Assembly (NCBI GenBank): GCA_964489735.1
Contig: CAZBAL010000016.1
Location: 1-48,105, forward strand
Direction of reading: 5' to 3'
DNA length: 48,105 nucleotides
From: Andreesenia sp964489735
GTDB taxonomy: Bacteria > Bacillota > Clostridia > Tissierellales > Gottschalkiaceae
The position numbers and the translations under genes were made by a program. This document shows positions 16,662 to 25,377 of this stretch, piece by piece. Under the pieces are notes generated by a model. The model was not told the DNA's origin. It made no database searches and saw only the letters and a list, made by a program, of their open reading frames with translations. Within the stretch, counting starts at the first letter, position 1, and every line of letters begins with the position of its first letter.

Positions 16662-16973
16662 TTAACCGTTTATCTTGTTAATTTTTATTTTTGTATAAGG
16701 TTGACGATGTCCTTGCTTCTTTCTGTAGTCTTTTTTAGCTTTGTATTTGAAAACTATGATTTTTTTGCCTTTTCCTTGCTCTTCTATGCTTGCGCTAACT
16801 TTAGCTCCGTCAACGTATGGCTTTCCAACTGTTATATCTCCACCGTTTGACACAAGAAGAACTTTTTCAAGATCTACATTATCACCAGCTTCACCTTCAA
16901 GCTTTTCTACAAATAGAACGTCACCTTCAGCAACTTTATATTGCTTACCACCTGTTTCTACTACTGCGTACAT
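16662..16973 (-). CDS. rplU: 50S ribosomal protein L21
   Basis: L21 binds 23S rRNA during early 50S assembly. The 103-residue product has MYAVVETGGKQYKV at the start, and near the C-terminus KKDYRKKQGHRQPYTKIKI, the basic RNA-binding tail. First gene of the rplU-prp-rpmA operon, preceded by a strong ribosome-binding site, an L21 leader and a consensus promoter. Confidence 0.97.
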   Translation of the reverse strand: MYAVVETGGKQYKVAEGDVLFVEKLEGEAGDNVDLEKVLLVSNGGDITVGKPYVDGAKVSASIEEQGKGKKIIVFKYKAKKDYRKKQGHRQPYTKIKINKING

Positions 16974-17058
16974 ATACTGCGCACCTCCTCAATCCAGTCT
17001 CGCCAAATTTAGGTACCCATTACAGAGTTTTAAACCATATTTGAGCGGCTACCTACAT
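16974..17058 (-). ncRNA. L21 leader (5' UTR autoregulatory RNA)
   Basis: The transcript from the promoter to rplU contains GTAGGTAGCCGCT, GGGTACCT and GGCGAGACTGGATTGAGGAGG. This order of short elements, directly before an L21 gene in Firmicutes, fits the known L21 leader family, thought to bind the ribosomal protein and repress the operon. The ribosome-binding site lies at its 3' end. A covariance-model search would confirm it. Confidence 0.72.
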
Positions 17059-17064
17059 TAGAAT

Positions 17065-17093
17065 ATTGTATCAGCGAATAGCATCATTGTCAA
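17065..17093 (-). promoter_or_regulatory. promoter of the rplU operon
   Basis: A consensus TTGACA (complement of 17088-17093) and TACAAT (complement of 17065-17070) are spaced by exactly 17 nt on the minus strand, putting the start near 17058. Confidence 0.92.
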
Positions 17094-17202
17094 TATTTTT
17101 ATCTATATTTTCTAAATAATTTTATCGTATTTCTGACTAAGATTTCCAACTTTCAAAATAAATTAATCTAGCAGTTTCTTAAGATTAATATATTTGTTTA
17201 TA

Positions 17203-18711
17203 TTACTTAACACCTTCAATTTCTTTAAGATAGTTTTTTACAAATTTCGCGCTTCCCATCCTCATAATTCTATGGTCACCAAAGTCAATTTCATTATTAT
17301 CTCTAAGAATTACTTCTATATCATAATGTCGCTTTATATCACTTATAAACTCTTTATAATTTCCCTCAATATAGTCTGTCACTATGGGATTGACTTCTAC
17401 AGCTATACATTTAGCCTCTGTATTTTCAAAAGCTCTTTTCGCTTCATTCTGTATATCGGATATGACGACTCTCTCAGAAGTTACTTTGCCGAAGCCATCA
17501 CAGCATGGACACTTTCTAAGCATTCTAGTTGTAAGTCTTCCTATTGTCTTTTTTCTTGTCATTTCAACAAGTCCGAGCTTAGTCATTCCGAGAACATTAG
17601 TAGTATTTATATCCTTTTTAACTTCCGATTTCAGCACTCCTAAAACCGTATCTATATCCTCATCTTTTTTCATGTCAATGAAATCTATTATCACGATTCC
17701 ACCAATATTTCTGAGTCTGAGCTGCTTAGCTATCTCTCTTGCCGCTTCAATATTTACAGATAAGACTGTATCCGCTAAGCTTGAATCCCCTGTAAATTTT
17801 GCAGTATTCACATCGATAGAAGTGAGAGCTTCATTTTCATCTATAACAATTGAAGCACCGCTCTTTAGCTTCACTTCCCTCTTGACAGCATTTTCAATCA
17901 TATCTTCAATTCCCAGATATCCAAAAATATCATGACTCTTTTTAAAAAGCTTCAACTTATCTATTGATTCCTCAGATATCAATTCAAATAGCTGATATAA
18001 ATCATTGTAAATATCTTCATCATTTACAACAATCTCATCAATATCATCATTTATATAATCTCTAATGACCTTCTGGACCAAATCCAGATCAGAAATAAGC
18101 ATTGGTGGCTTGGAAATTCTTCCTTTTCTTTTTATATTCTCCATCTTGGCAGATAAAAATTTTATTTCTTCTGACACCTTACCTTCGCTCACTTCATTGC
18201 TTATGGTCCTCACAACAGCTCCTAAGTCATCAGCAAGGTATTTCTTTGCAATATCTCTTAATCGCTCTCTATCCTGAGTTTTTGTGATTTTTCTTGAAAC
18301 TCCTATATAGTCCGTATCATTCATTACAGCAGCATATTTACCCGTTATACTGAGATGTACACTAACTTTAGCACCTTTTGTATTGAACGCTTCCTTTTGA
18401 ACCTGTACGAGTACAGACTGTCCTTTTTTCAGTTCTTTTTCAATCTTATAGTCCATTATATTGAAATCTTCTGCTTCAACTATATTTCTAGGAAGTGCAT
18501 CTCTCAAGTGTAGAAAAGCATTCTTTTTTAGACCAATGTCTACAAATGCTGCTTGCATACCTGGTAATATATTTACCACTCTGCCAATATATATATTTCC
18601 AGTTATTCGCTGGTCATCGATTCTATCGACATATATATCAACAAGCTCATCATTTTCAATTATAGCGACTCTGCTCTCTCTAATCCCCGAATCAATTACT
18701 ATCCTATTCAT
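17203..18711 (-). CDS. rng: RNase E/G family endoribonuclease
   Basis: This family cleaves single-stranded RNA in rRNA processing and mRNA decay. The 502-residue protein has an N-terminal S1 domain (about 35-120, with GNIYIGRVVNILPGMQAAFVDIG), then the DNase-I-like catalytic region with SIDVNTAKF and the metal-binding aspartates around IVIIDFIDMKK. The zinc-link motif reads CPCCDGFGKV. The long C-terminal scaffold of RNase E is absent, so it is RNase-G-like. It lies downstream of the DUF2344 gene and upstream of the L21 operon, as in many Clostridia. Confidence 0.95.
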   Translation of the reverse strand: MNRIVIDSGIRESRVAIIENDELVDIYVDRIDDQRITGNIYIGRVVNILPGMQAAFVDIGLKKNAFLHLRDALPRNIVEAEDFNIMDYKIEKELKKGQSVLVQVQKEAFNTKGAKVSVHLSITGKYAAVMNDTDYIGVSRKITKTQDRERLRDIAKKYLADDLGAVVRTISNEVSEGKVSEEIKFLSAKMENIKRKGRISKPPMLISDLDLVQKVIRDYINDDIDEIVVNDEDIYNDLYQLFELISEESIDKLKLFKKSHDIFGYLGIEDMIENAVKREVKLKSGASIVIDENEALTSIDVNTAKFTGDSSLADTVLSVNIEAAREIAKQLRLRNIGGIVIIDFIDMKKDEDIDTVLGVLKSEVKKDINTTNVLGMTKLGLVEMTRKKTIGRLTTRMLRKCPCCDGFGKVTSERVVISDIQNEAKRAFENTEAKCIAVEVNPIVTDYIEGNYKEFISDIKRHYDIEVILRDNNEIDFGDHRIMRMGSAKFVKNYLKEIEGVK

Positions 18712-18732
18712 CTATAAGATACCCTTTCATTT

Positions 18733-19434
18733 CTATATTGGCTCTTCAGTATTTCCATCTCGTTCCACTAATAACTCTTTTCTATATACTATTGGCAGCT
18801 CCGTCTCTATTTTCAAATCAGTGTATTCACTGAGCTTATTAACTACTACTTCCGGCTTCAGATTTCCATTACTTCCGGTTTTTAAGAACATAAACAGTTT
18901 AATATAATCATCTGTTACATCAACTATTTTAAGTTCTTTTATCAGTTCTTTAATATTTACTTCTCTAAGAGTTATTTTCTTCTTTTTCTTTCTCTCTCTT
19001 ATATCTATAATCTCATCCAATGCTAGAAACTTCTCAATTTCTTTTTCTGCATCTTCTTTTGACATATTCTCTAGCAGTTTAATCTGAACTTCATAAGTTC
19101 CCCACTCAATTAAAGACATTATTGATGCTTTATCCTGTCTTCTCTGTCCCTTTAACACTTCTATCCCTGACGGAAGCTTCTCATTTAATTTCTCTATCAG
19201 AAAATCAAGCTCCACATCATTTTCAAGTTCCACATCCATATATTCCGCATCACTTTCAGTTCCAAGTGCAAGAGCTGTTGCAAATGCTATCTTCGGCTGA
19301 GGATTAAATCCTTCAGTGTGTTTTACGGCTATTCCTGCTCTTCTAAATACCCTTTGCCAAAGTCTCATGAGATCTAAGTGGGAAATATATATCATATCTT
19401 CTTTTTTCGTAAACTTAAGTCTGTAATCTTTCAT
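18733..19434 (-). CDS. DUF2344 (TIGR03936-like) radical-SAM-associated protein
   Basis: A 233-residue protein of a family almost always placed next to, or fused to, the TIGR03960-type radical SAM protein; it is so here too. It begins MKDYRLKFTKKEDMIYISHLDLMR-like and contains GFNPQPKIAFATALALG. The basic stretch ERKKKKKITLREV (about 150-165) suggests nucleic acid contact. The molecular function is not established. The ATG at 19434 is chosen because AGGGAG lies 8 nt upstream; the ATG at 19440 is too close to it. Confidence 0.9.
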   Translation of the reverse strand: MKDYRLKFTKKEDMIYISHLDLMRLWQRVFRRAGIAVKHTEGFNPQPKIAFATALALGTESDAEYMDVELENDVELDFLIEKLNEKLPSGIEVLKGQRRQDKASIMSLIEWGTYEVQIKLLENMSKEDAEKEIEKFLALDEIIDIRERKKKKKITLREVNIKELIKELKIVDVTDDYIKLFMFLKTGSNGNLKPEVVVNKLSEYTDLKIETELPIVYRKELLVERDGNTEEPI

Positions 19435-19449
19435 TTCCATATCTCCCTT

Positions 19450-21437
19450 CTAACAGTAATCTCCGTGATATCTCTGATTTACTCCACAGCCAATGCAATT
19501 GATTCTGCAATCCGGTGATAGTTTTCCTGTAATGCTGTTTTGATACTCTCTTATCAGAAACTCCTTAGTAACACCAACATCTACAAAATCCCATGGTAAA
19601 ATCTCATCAAGAGGTCTTTCTCTATTTGCATAAAAATATGGATCTATTCCAGTTTCTTCAAATGCTTCCATCCATTTATCAAAATCGAATAAATCACTCC
19701 AACCATCAAATGTACATCCTTTTTCAAATGCTCTGATTATAGCCTCTCCAACTTTTCTGTCTCCTCTAGCTATTACTGCTTCAAGGAAACTCAGTTTTCC
19801 ATCGTGACTGTTATAGACTATCTTTTTATCTCTTATATTTTTTCTCAGCATGGAAATCTTTCTTTCAAATTCCTCTATGCTGTCCTGTGGAAACCACTGA
19901 AAAGGTGTGAACGGCTTAGGCACAAAGCATGATGTGCTAACAGTAACTTTTAAATTACCTTTTACTTCTTCAATAGGTCTATCGAAGAATTCATTTTTAA
20001 CCATATAACCTAAATCTTTTATTCCAAGTACATCTTCGTCTGTTTCAGTAGGAAGTCCAATCATGAAATAGAGTTTCACAGTTGACCAGCCTCTGCTGAA
20101 CGCTTTTCTCACTGAACCTATCAAATCTTCTTCATTTATCCCTTTATTTATTACATCTCTCATTCTCTGAGTTCCTGCCTCTGGAGCAAATGTAAGTCCT
20201 GTCTTTCTGACTTTTTGAATCTCCTCAATCATCTCTATAGGAAATTTATCAAGTCTTAGAGACGGTAAAGAGATAGAAACTTTTTCATCTTTAAACTCTT
20301 CCATCATTCTAGCGACTAATTTCTCTATTTCAGGATAATCGCTTGTACTCAGTGATGAAAGAGAAATCTCTTCATAACCAGTTGCATCAATAAGTCTCCT
20401 TGCATGCGAAACTATCGNNNNNNNNNNNNNNNNNNNNNNNNNNNNNNNNNNNNNNNNNNNNNNNNNNNNNNNNNNNNNNNNNNNNNNNNNNNNNNNNNNN
20501 NNNNNNNNNNNNNNNNNGAAATCTCTTCATAACCAGTTGCATCAATAAGTCTCCTTGCATGCGAAACTATCGTGTCAATCGATCTGTTTCTCACAGGTCT
20601 GTAAATAGTTCCTGCCTGACAGAACCTGCATCCTCTTGTACAACCTCTGAATATCTCTATCATGACTCTATCATGAACAGTCTCAATATATGGAACTAAA
20701 ATCTTATCCATAAAATATGAATTTTCAAAATCGTCTACTATTCTCTTTTTTATTGTTGCTGGAAACTCTTCAGATACAGGCTTGAAAGATTTGATCGTTC
20801 CATCTTCCTTGTATTCCACATTGTAGAATTTCGGAACATAAACTCCTTCTATTTTTGCAACTTCTCTTAAAAATTCGTCCTTGGACTGACCCTTCATATT
20901 CTTGTAAAGTTCAATCACTTCTAAGTTTACTTCTTCACCTTCACCCATTATGAAAAAATCCATAATCTCTGCTAAAGGCTCAGGATTATAAGCACAAGGA
21001 CCACCAGCTATTATCAGAGGATCATCTTCTCCTCTTTCCTTTGATCTAAGCGGAATATTTCCTAAGTCTAAAATATTAAGTATATTCGTATAACTCATTT
21101 CATACTGAAGCGTGAATCCTATAAAATCAAATTCTCCTATTGGATCCTTGCTTTCCAGTGCGAACAATGGCATATTCTTCTCTCTTAGAATCTCCTCCAT
21201 ATCTGTCCATGGAGAATAGACTCTCTCACAGTAAACATCTTCTACACTGTTCATTAGGTTATATAGAAGATGACCTCCTAAATGCGACATTCCCACATCG
21301 TAAATATCAGGAAATGCAAATGCAAACCTCACAGTGTTTTCGTTTATATCTTTTTTAATTACATTCAGCTCATTGCCTATATATCTACTGGGCTTTTCGA
21401 CTCTGAGCAGAATTTCTCTAAGTTCATTTTTATCCAT
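19450..21437 (-). CDS. TIGR03960-type B12-binding-domain radical SAM protein (split by a false gap)
   Basis: One gene broken in two by 100 N at 20418-20517. The N-terminal part (MDKNELREILLRVEKPSRY..., about 1-240) resembles a B12-binding fold. The radical SAM motif is C-x3-C-x2-C in CTRGCRFCQAG, and the SAM barrel continues on the other side of the N run with GLTFAPEAGTQRMRDVINKG. The C-terminus has CRINCIGCG. The flanks of the gap are identical over 55 nt; joining them keeps the frame through TGYEEISLSSLSTSDYPEIE. After removal of 155 nt the product is about 610 residues, normal for the family. The substrate is unknown. The DUF2344 partner begins 15 nt downstream. Confidence 0.93.
20363..20572. 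other. false gap: 55-nt duplicated contig ends around 100 N
   Basis: Positions 20363-20417 are identical to 20518-20572, separated by exactly 100 N. As at 4204-4413, the overlap is 55 nt, pointing to a k-mer-55 contig overlap that was not merged. The real chromosome should carry one copy and no gap, restoring a single open reading frame. Confidence 0.93.
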
Positions 21438-21605
21438 ATCAGTAATTTACCTCATCCCTAAAAAATATCTCAATTACTAATATTATATCATACTGAAAAC
21501 TCTATATTGCAAAATTTATGGGTATTATAGTTTCATAGAATTGATGTGTTTTAAAAGTTGATGATATTCTATATAATTCGTCTGCTGTTGTTGTCAATAT
21601 TTTGT

Positions 21606-22277
21606 TTATTCTAGTTTATTGTTCTGTTTAAAAGAGTAATAATCATCTTTCCCTATGATTATATGGTCCAAAACCCTGATTCCTAAAAGTTTTCCACAGT
21701 CCACTAATCTTCTGGTTATGAGAATGTCCTCCTTGCTAGGCGAAATATCCCCACTTGGATGATTGTGAACTAAAATTATAGAAGCTGCACTTCTTCTTAT
21801 TGCTTGTTTATATACTTCTCTTGGGTGAACTATCGCTGAATTAAGCGATCCTATAGATACATTATATGTTTCTAAAATGAAATTTTTGTTGTCTAATAAG
21901 ACTATATTGAAATGTTCTCTTTTGAAATGTGACATCTTATTTATGAAATAATCTGAAATGTCTGATGGATGTGTTATTTTAAACTTCTCGGCTTTTGCCG
22001 TATTAGCTCTTCTTCCGAGTTCTATAGCTGCTAAAATCTGTGTGGCTTTTGCTATACCAATACCTTTTATCTCCATAAGTTCTTCTATGGATAGATCTGA
22101 AAAATCCTCAACACCATTCTCCACACATGATAAAACTGCATTTGCTAGCGAAAGAGCGCTCTTCTCTTTAGTGCCAGTCTTAATTATTATTGACAGCAGT
22201 TCTGCTGTAGAAAGTGCCTCGGATCCGTACTTAAATATTTTTTCTCTCGGTCTTTCCGAAAGAGGCATACTCTTCAA
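21606..22277 (-). CDS. radC: RadC-like JAB/MPN-domain protein
   Basis: The 223-residue product has an N-terminal helix-hairpin-helix region (about 15-90, with MEIKGIGIAKATQILAA) and a C-terminal JAB1/MPN domain with the metal motif VHNHPSGDISPS. The family's role is unproven despite the radC name; a link to replication or repair has been proposed. The start is TTG, with GGAG 7 nt upstream. A terminator separates it from the upstream maf gene. Clostridia usually carry mreBCD and min genes right after radC; here the next gene is the radical SAM gene. Confidence 0.94.
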   Translation of the reverse strand: MKSMPLSERPREKIFKYGSEALSTAELLSIIIKTGTKEKSALSLANAVLSCVENGVEDFSDLSIEELMEIKGIGIAKATQILAAIELGRRANTAKAEKFKITHPSDISDYFINKMSHFKREHFNIVLLDNKNFILETYNVSIGSLNSAIVHPREVYKQAIRRSAASIILVHNHPSGDISPSKEDILITRRLVDCGKLLGIRVLDHIIIGKDDYYSFKQNNKLE

Positions 22278-22317
22278 TTTATCACTCCTCGAACCTATTA
22301 TATCATATAATAATAAA

Positions 22318-22355
22318 ACTGGATAAATCCCTTATTTTTCAAGGCTTTATCCAGT
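22318..22355 (-). terminator. terminator after maf
   Basis: ACTGGATAAA (22318-22327) pairs with TTTATCCAGT (22346-22355), with further CCTT/AAGG pairing inside. The minus-strand transcript continues TTTATTATT. The rest of the maf-radC interval (22356-22496) is AT-rich and shows nothing else. Confidence 0.8.
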
Positions 22356-22496
22356 TATTCCGACCAACTTTCAGCAACTATTTTATTGTTTTGTGATAAG
22401 TTGTTTTTACTATTAACTTTTATTATTTTATGCTCAGTTACTTAGAACAGTAATTAAAATTATATTGCAATGAGTCACTTATGCTTAATTTTCATA

Positions 22497-23096
22497 TCAC
22501 AGAAACTCCATAAGGCTCTTATCAAGGAACTTATCTAAAAGCATATCCAGCTCTACCATTGGCATTCCAACTACATTTGAATATGAACCACAAAAGCTTT
22601 CACATAGCAGTTCTCCCTTTCCTTGAATGCCGTAAGCTCCGGCTTTATCAACATATTCTTCAGTATCTAGATATCTGTTTATCTGCTCATCTGTGAGCTC
22701 TCTAAATCTCACATCTGTCGAGCAGGAATCTACAATTTTAATCTTCTTATCAAGACATATTAAAGCTATTCCGCTAATGACTCTATGAGTCTTTCCGCTC
22801 AGATTTTTAAGCATCTTAAAAGCATCTTCTCTGTCTCTCGGTTTCCCGAGCATTTCGTCATAATATACCATCGTGTCTGCCGCTATTATCAAAGCATCTT
22901 CATTCACTTTCGCAATTTCATAACCTTTTTCATATGCTAAGGTCATCACTGAAATCTCTGGCTTTAAATTATAATCAAATTTCTCATCTATCTCAGCAGG
23001 TAGAACTTCAAAATCTGATATGTACTTTGAAAGAAGTTCCACTCTTCTTGGTGATTTTGATGCCAATATCACTCTCAAATTATTCACGCTCCTCAA
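22497..23096 (-). CDS. maf: Maf-like nucleoside triphosphate pyrophosphatase
   Basis: Maf proteins hydrolyse non-canonical or modified nucleotides (m5UTP, UTP or dTTP type) to monophosphates. The 199-residue protein shows the signature ILASKSPRRVELL near the N-terminus, the conserved IIAADTMVYYDE and GKPRDREDAFKML, and DKAGAYGIQGKG toward the end. Its 5' end overlaps the end of the Gx transporter gene by 17 nt, so they are co-transcribed. It ends with a terminator. Confidence 0.95.
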   Translation of the reverse strand: MRSVNNLRVILASKSPRRVELLSKYISDFEVLPAEIDEKFDYNLKPEISVMTLAYEKGYEIAKVNEDALIIAADTMVYYDEMLGKPRDREDAFKMLKNLSGKTHRVISGIALICLDKKIKIVDSCSTDVRFRELTDEQINRYLDTEEYVDKAGAYGIQGKGELLCESFCGSYSNVVGMPMVELDMLLDKFLDKSLMEFL

Positions 23097-23598
23097 AACT
23101 TAGAATACTCACAGTATTTTTCTTAAAAAAATAGACTGCAACACCTGTAAAATAACCTGATACCAAGCTTATCAAGGCCATGTATGGATAATAGATTGCT
23201 ATTCTGAAGTTACTCAGTATTAAACAAGCTATCACTATCTGTGTCAGATTATGAGTTAATGCTCCAACTATACTTATCCCCATTATACTGAACTTATTTC
23301 TTAAAAATCTATAGAATATTATCATAAATACTGTACTCACTATAGCAGATGGCATACTGTACATAAGAGCTGAAACAGAACCCGTTCCTATTGCTACTAC
23401 AAGCGTCCTGATAATTGCCACAAAAACAGCCTCTCTATATCCTATCATCACTATAATTACCAGTTGAACTATATTTGCCAGACCAAGCTTTGCACCTGGC
23501 ACTGGAATAGGCACCGGCAGACTGTTTTCAAATATCCCTAGAACTATTCCAACTGCAATGAGCAGAGCTAAAAATATGTTTTTCCTCGTATTTTTCAT
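23080..23598 (-). CDS. Gx transporter family membrane protein
   Basis: A 172-residue integral membrane protein with about five hydrophobic segments. It contains PVPIPVPGAKLGLANIVQL, characteristic of the family called Gx transporter (formerly heptaprenyl diphosphate synthase component I). Substrate unknown. In clostridial genomes it is often paired with a NusG-II protein and with ApbE or Rnf-type redox genes; here the NusG-II gene is 25 nt upstream. The ribosome-binding site is weak. Confidence 0.85.
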   Translation of the reverse strand: MKNTRKNIFLALLIAVGIVLGIFENSLPVPIPVPGAKLGLANIVQLVIIVMIGYREAVFVAIIRTLVVAIGTGSVSALMYSMPSAIVSTVFMIIFYRFLRNKFSIMGISIVGALTHNLTQIVIACLILSNFRIAIYYPYMALISLVSGYFTGVAVYFFKKNTVSILSFEERE

Positions 23599-23623
23599 AT
23601 TAGTATTATACTCTCCTCACATT

Positions 23624-24007
23624 CTAATGACTTATATAGTCAACTGCGTCATCTGATTCTTTTTTGGTGCCTTTAACCTCTATTGTAAGCTTATGAGGAA
23701 GACAGACTAGCATTTCCCCAGGATTAGATATAGCTCCTTGCTTTACATCTATCTGGTCATGACAGTCTGCCTCTATCACTCTGACCGTTCCTTTTTCTAT
23801 CTTCACAACATTTCTGCCATATTTCGTTTTAATATCCAGTGTCTCTTCCGTAGCATCATTTAAAACAATCTCTTTGTAGAGTTTACCATCTATTTCAATA
23901 TATACTGATTTAGAGCCAACGTCTCCAATATATATTTTTGTGAAAGCTATCGCCGATAAGCTAAATACAATAACTAAAAACACCATTATTTTGTCATATT
24001 TTGTCAT
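23624..24007 (-). CDS. NusG domain II-containing protein, membrane anchored
   Basis: A 127-residue protein with one N-terminal transmembrane helix (about 8-25) followed by a small beta-rich NusG-II domain. The conserved part includes VRVIEADCHDQ and a second cysteine in GEMLVCLPHKLTIEV; this Cys pair is typical of the family. Its function is unknown, but the gene clusters with Gx transporter, Rnf and flavinylation genes in many anaerobes. The ATG at 24007 (MTKYDK) is preferred; the frame extends 13 codons further with no ribosome-binding site. Confidence 0.85.
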   Translation of the reverse strand: MTKYDKIMVFLVIVFSLSAIAFTKIYIGDVGSKSVYIEIDGKLYKEIVLNDATEETLDIKTKYGRNVVKIEKGTVRVIEADCHDQIDVKQGAISNPGEMLVCLPHKLTIEVKGTKKESDDAVDYISH

Positions 24008-24084
24008 AAGTTCACCGTTTTCTATATAGTTATTATATTTTATCATTCATAGCAATTCAGTTCAATTGAAAATAGTTATTAATT

Positions 24085-25266
24085 TTATTTTTCTGAATTC
24101 ATGTTTTGCAAGTTTTCCGGTACCTCACCAAAATAGAATTGGATATTGTCTATTAAGTAATTCTTTCCATTTAATGCATTTTCCAGAACTTTATTATATT
24201 CTTCTATCCTATACTTTGTCTTCGTTAAATGCATAAGTCTAGTCTCATACACTTCTCTTACTTCCATATGCTCTTTCAAATCCTTACTCTGCTTTCTGCC
24301 TTCTTCAGAATCTCCATATAAGTCTATCGTAACATTATGACTGTATTCCAAAGTTCTTGCAAGCCTGCTTCTCTCATAACCTAAATCCTTGATCTCTAGG
24401 GCTTGTAATCTCTGCTCTACTATATCCATCTGCATAGGATCCATTTTCTCCATGGTTTCACTGTATATTTTCCCATATTCCGTATCATCCATTTTCTCTA
24501 TCTTGCCCAAAATACCATAAATTCTATCTCTATCTTCATTTTTTATTATATCTTCTTTACCGCTTTCTAAATCTTTTATCGCTTTGTCTATAACAGGTAG
24601 ATTCTTATTATTTACTTCTAGAACCTCTTTTACCATTTTCTTCTGTTCATCATTGAGCTTTGGTATCGTATTTTTCTTTTCTTTTGATAAGATCTCTATC
24701 CTATCATTCATTTTTTCAGTCATATCAGCTATTATTTTCATGCCCTTAATTTCATTTTCACACATCTCTTTCAAAGTCGTTTCTCCATGCTCTATATTGT
24801 GTTTCCACAGATTTACTGTATCAACTTTTGAATTAACATGATCCACGGCAATTTCAGGCATTACATTAGTAAAATACAGCAGCCATGCTAGATCCTGATT
24901 CTTATTTCCCATACCTCCGTAAGGGACGAACAGATACTCTCCACCAAATGGAGGTGCTTTCTCATTCAATCTATTCAATTTTTCACTTTTTGGAGGTTCG
25001 ATTTCGTGCATAATATCATATAGAAGTTCAAAATTATTATTTGCTATTATTTCTTCCTTTTTTTCTTCAAGCTTTTTCGCTGTATCCTCTGCATTTTTTA
25101 TTCTCACTTTATTGTTTTCAATTCCTTCTGTTATAGCTTCCATTTCCTCTTTTGTGTAAATAGACTCATCTTTCACTGTCCCGCCATTCTCTCCACATGC
25201 CACAAGAACTGCAGTAAAAGACAGTAAAATAAGACCTAGAATCACCCTTTTAAATATTTTACTCAT
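24085..25266 (-). CDS. unknown helical lipoprotein
   Basis: The product (393 residues) has a lipoprotein signal: basic MSKIFKR, a hydrophobic run and the lipobox LVAC with Cys at residue 24. The rest is highly charged and almost entirely helix-forming (many Glu, Lys, Met), suggesting long coiled coils. A Gly/Pro-rich interruption, PPFGGEYLFVPYGGMGN, lies near residue 105. I do not recognise the family. The ATG at 25266 has AAGGAG 9 nt upstream; an ATG nine bases earlier abuts that site. It precedes the NusG-II gene by 77 nt. Confidence 0.75.
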   Translation of the reverse strand: MSKIFKRVILGLILLSFTAVLVACGENGGTVKDESIYTKEEMEAITEGIENNKVRIKNAEDTAKKLEEKKEEIIANNNFELLYDIMHEIEPPKSEKLNRLNEKAPPFGGEYLFVPYGGMGNKNQDLAWLLYFTNVMPEIAVDHVNSKVDTVNLWKHNIEHGETTLKEMCENEIKGMKIIADMTEKMNDRIEILSKEKKNTIPKLNDEQKKMVKEVLEVNNKNLPVIDKAIKDLESGKEDIIKNEDRDRIYGILGKIEKMDDTEYGKIYSETMEKMDPMQMDIVEQRLQALEIKDLGYERSRLARTLEYSHNVTIDLYGDSEEGRKQSKDLKEHMEVREVYETRLMHLTKTKYRIEEYNKVLENALNGKNYLIDNIQFYFGEVPENLQNMNSEK

Positions 25267-25334
25267 TTTTACCATCTCCTTTTTATAATAATATCATCTC
25301 ACTAATATTTACAATTGAGTGAAGAAAAAGTTTC

Positions 25335-25360
25335 AAAAAAAAGAGAGGATTTCTCCTCCC
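25335..25360 (-). terminator. terminator after the unknown 331-aa gene
   Basis: On the minus strand GGGAGGA-GAAA-TCCTCTC forms a 7-bp stem with a stable GAAA tetraloop, followed by eight T. It lies 17 nt after the stop at 25378. Confidence 0.88.
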
Positions 25361-25377
25361 TTTGTAATACTATTTCA

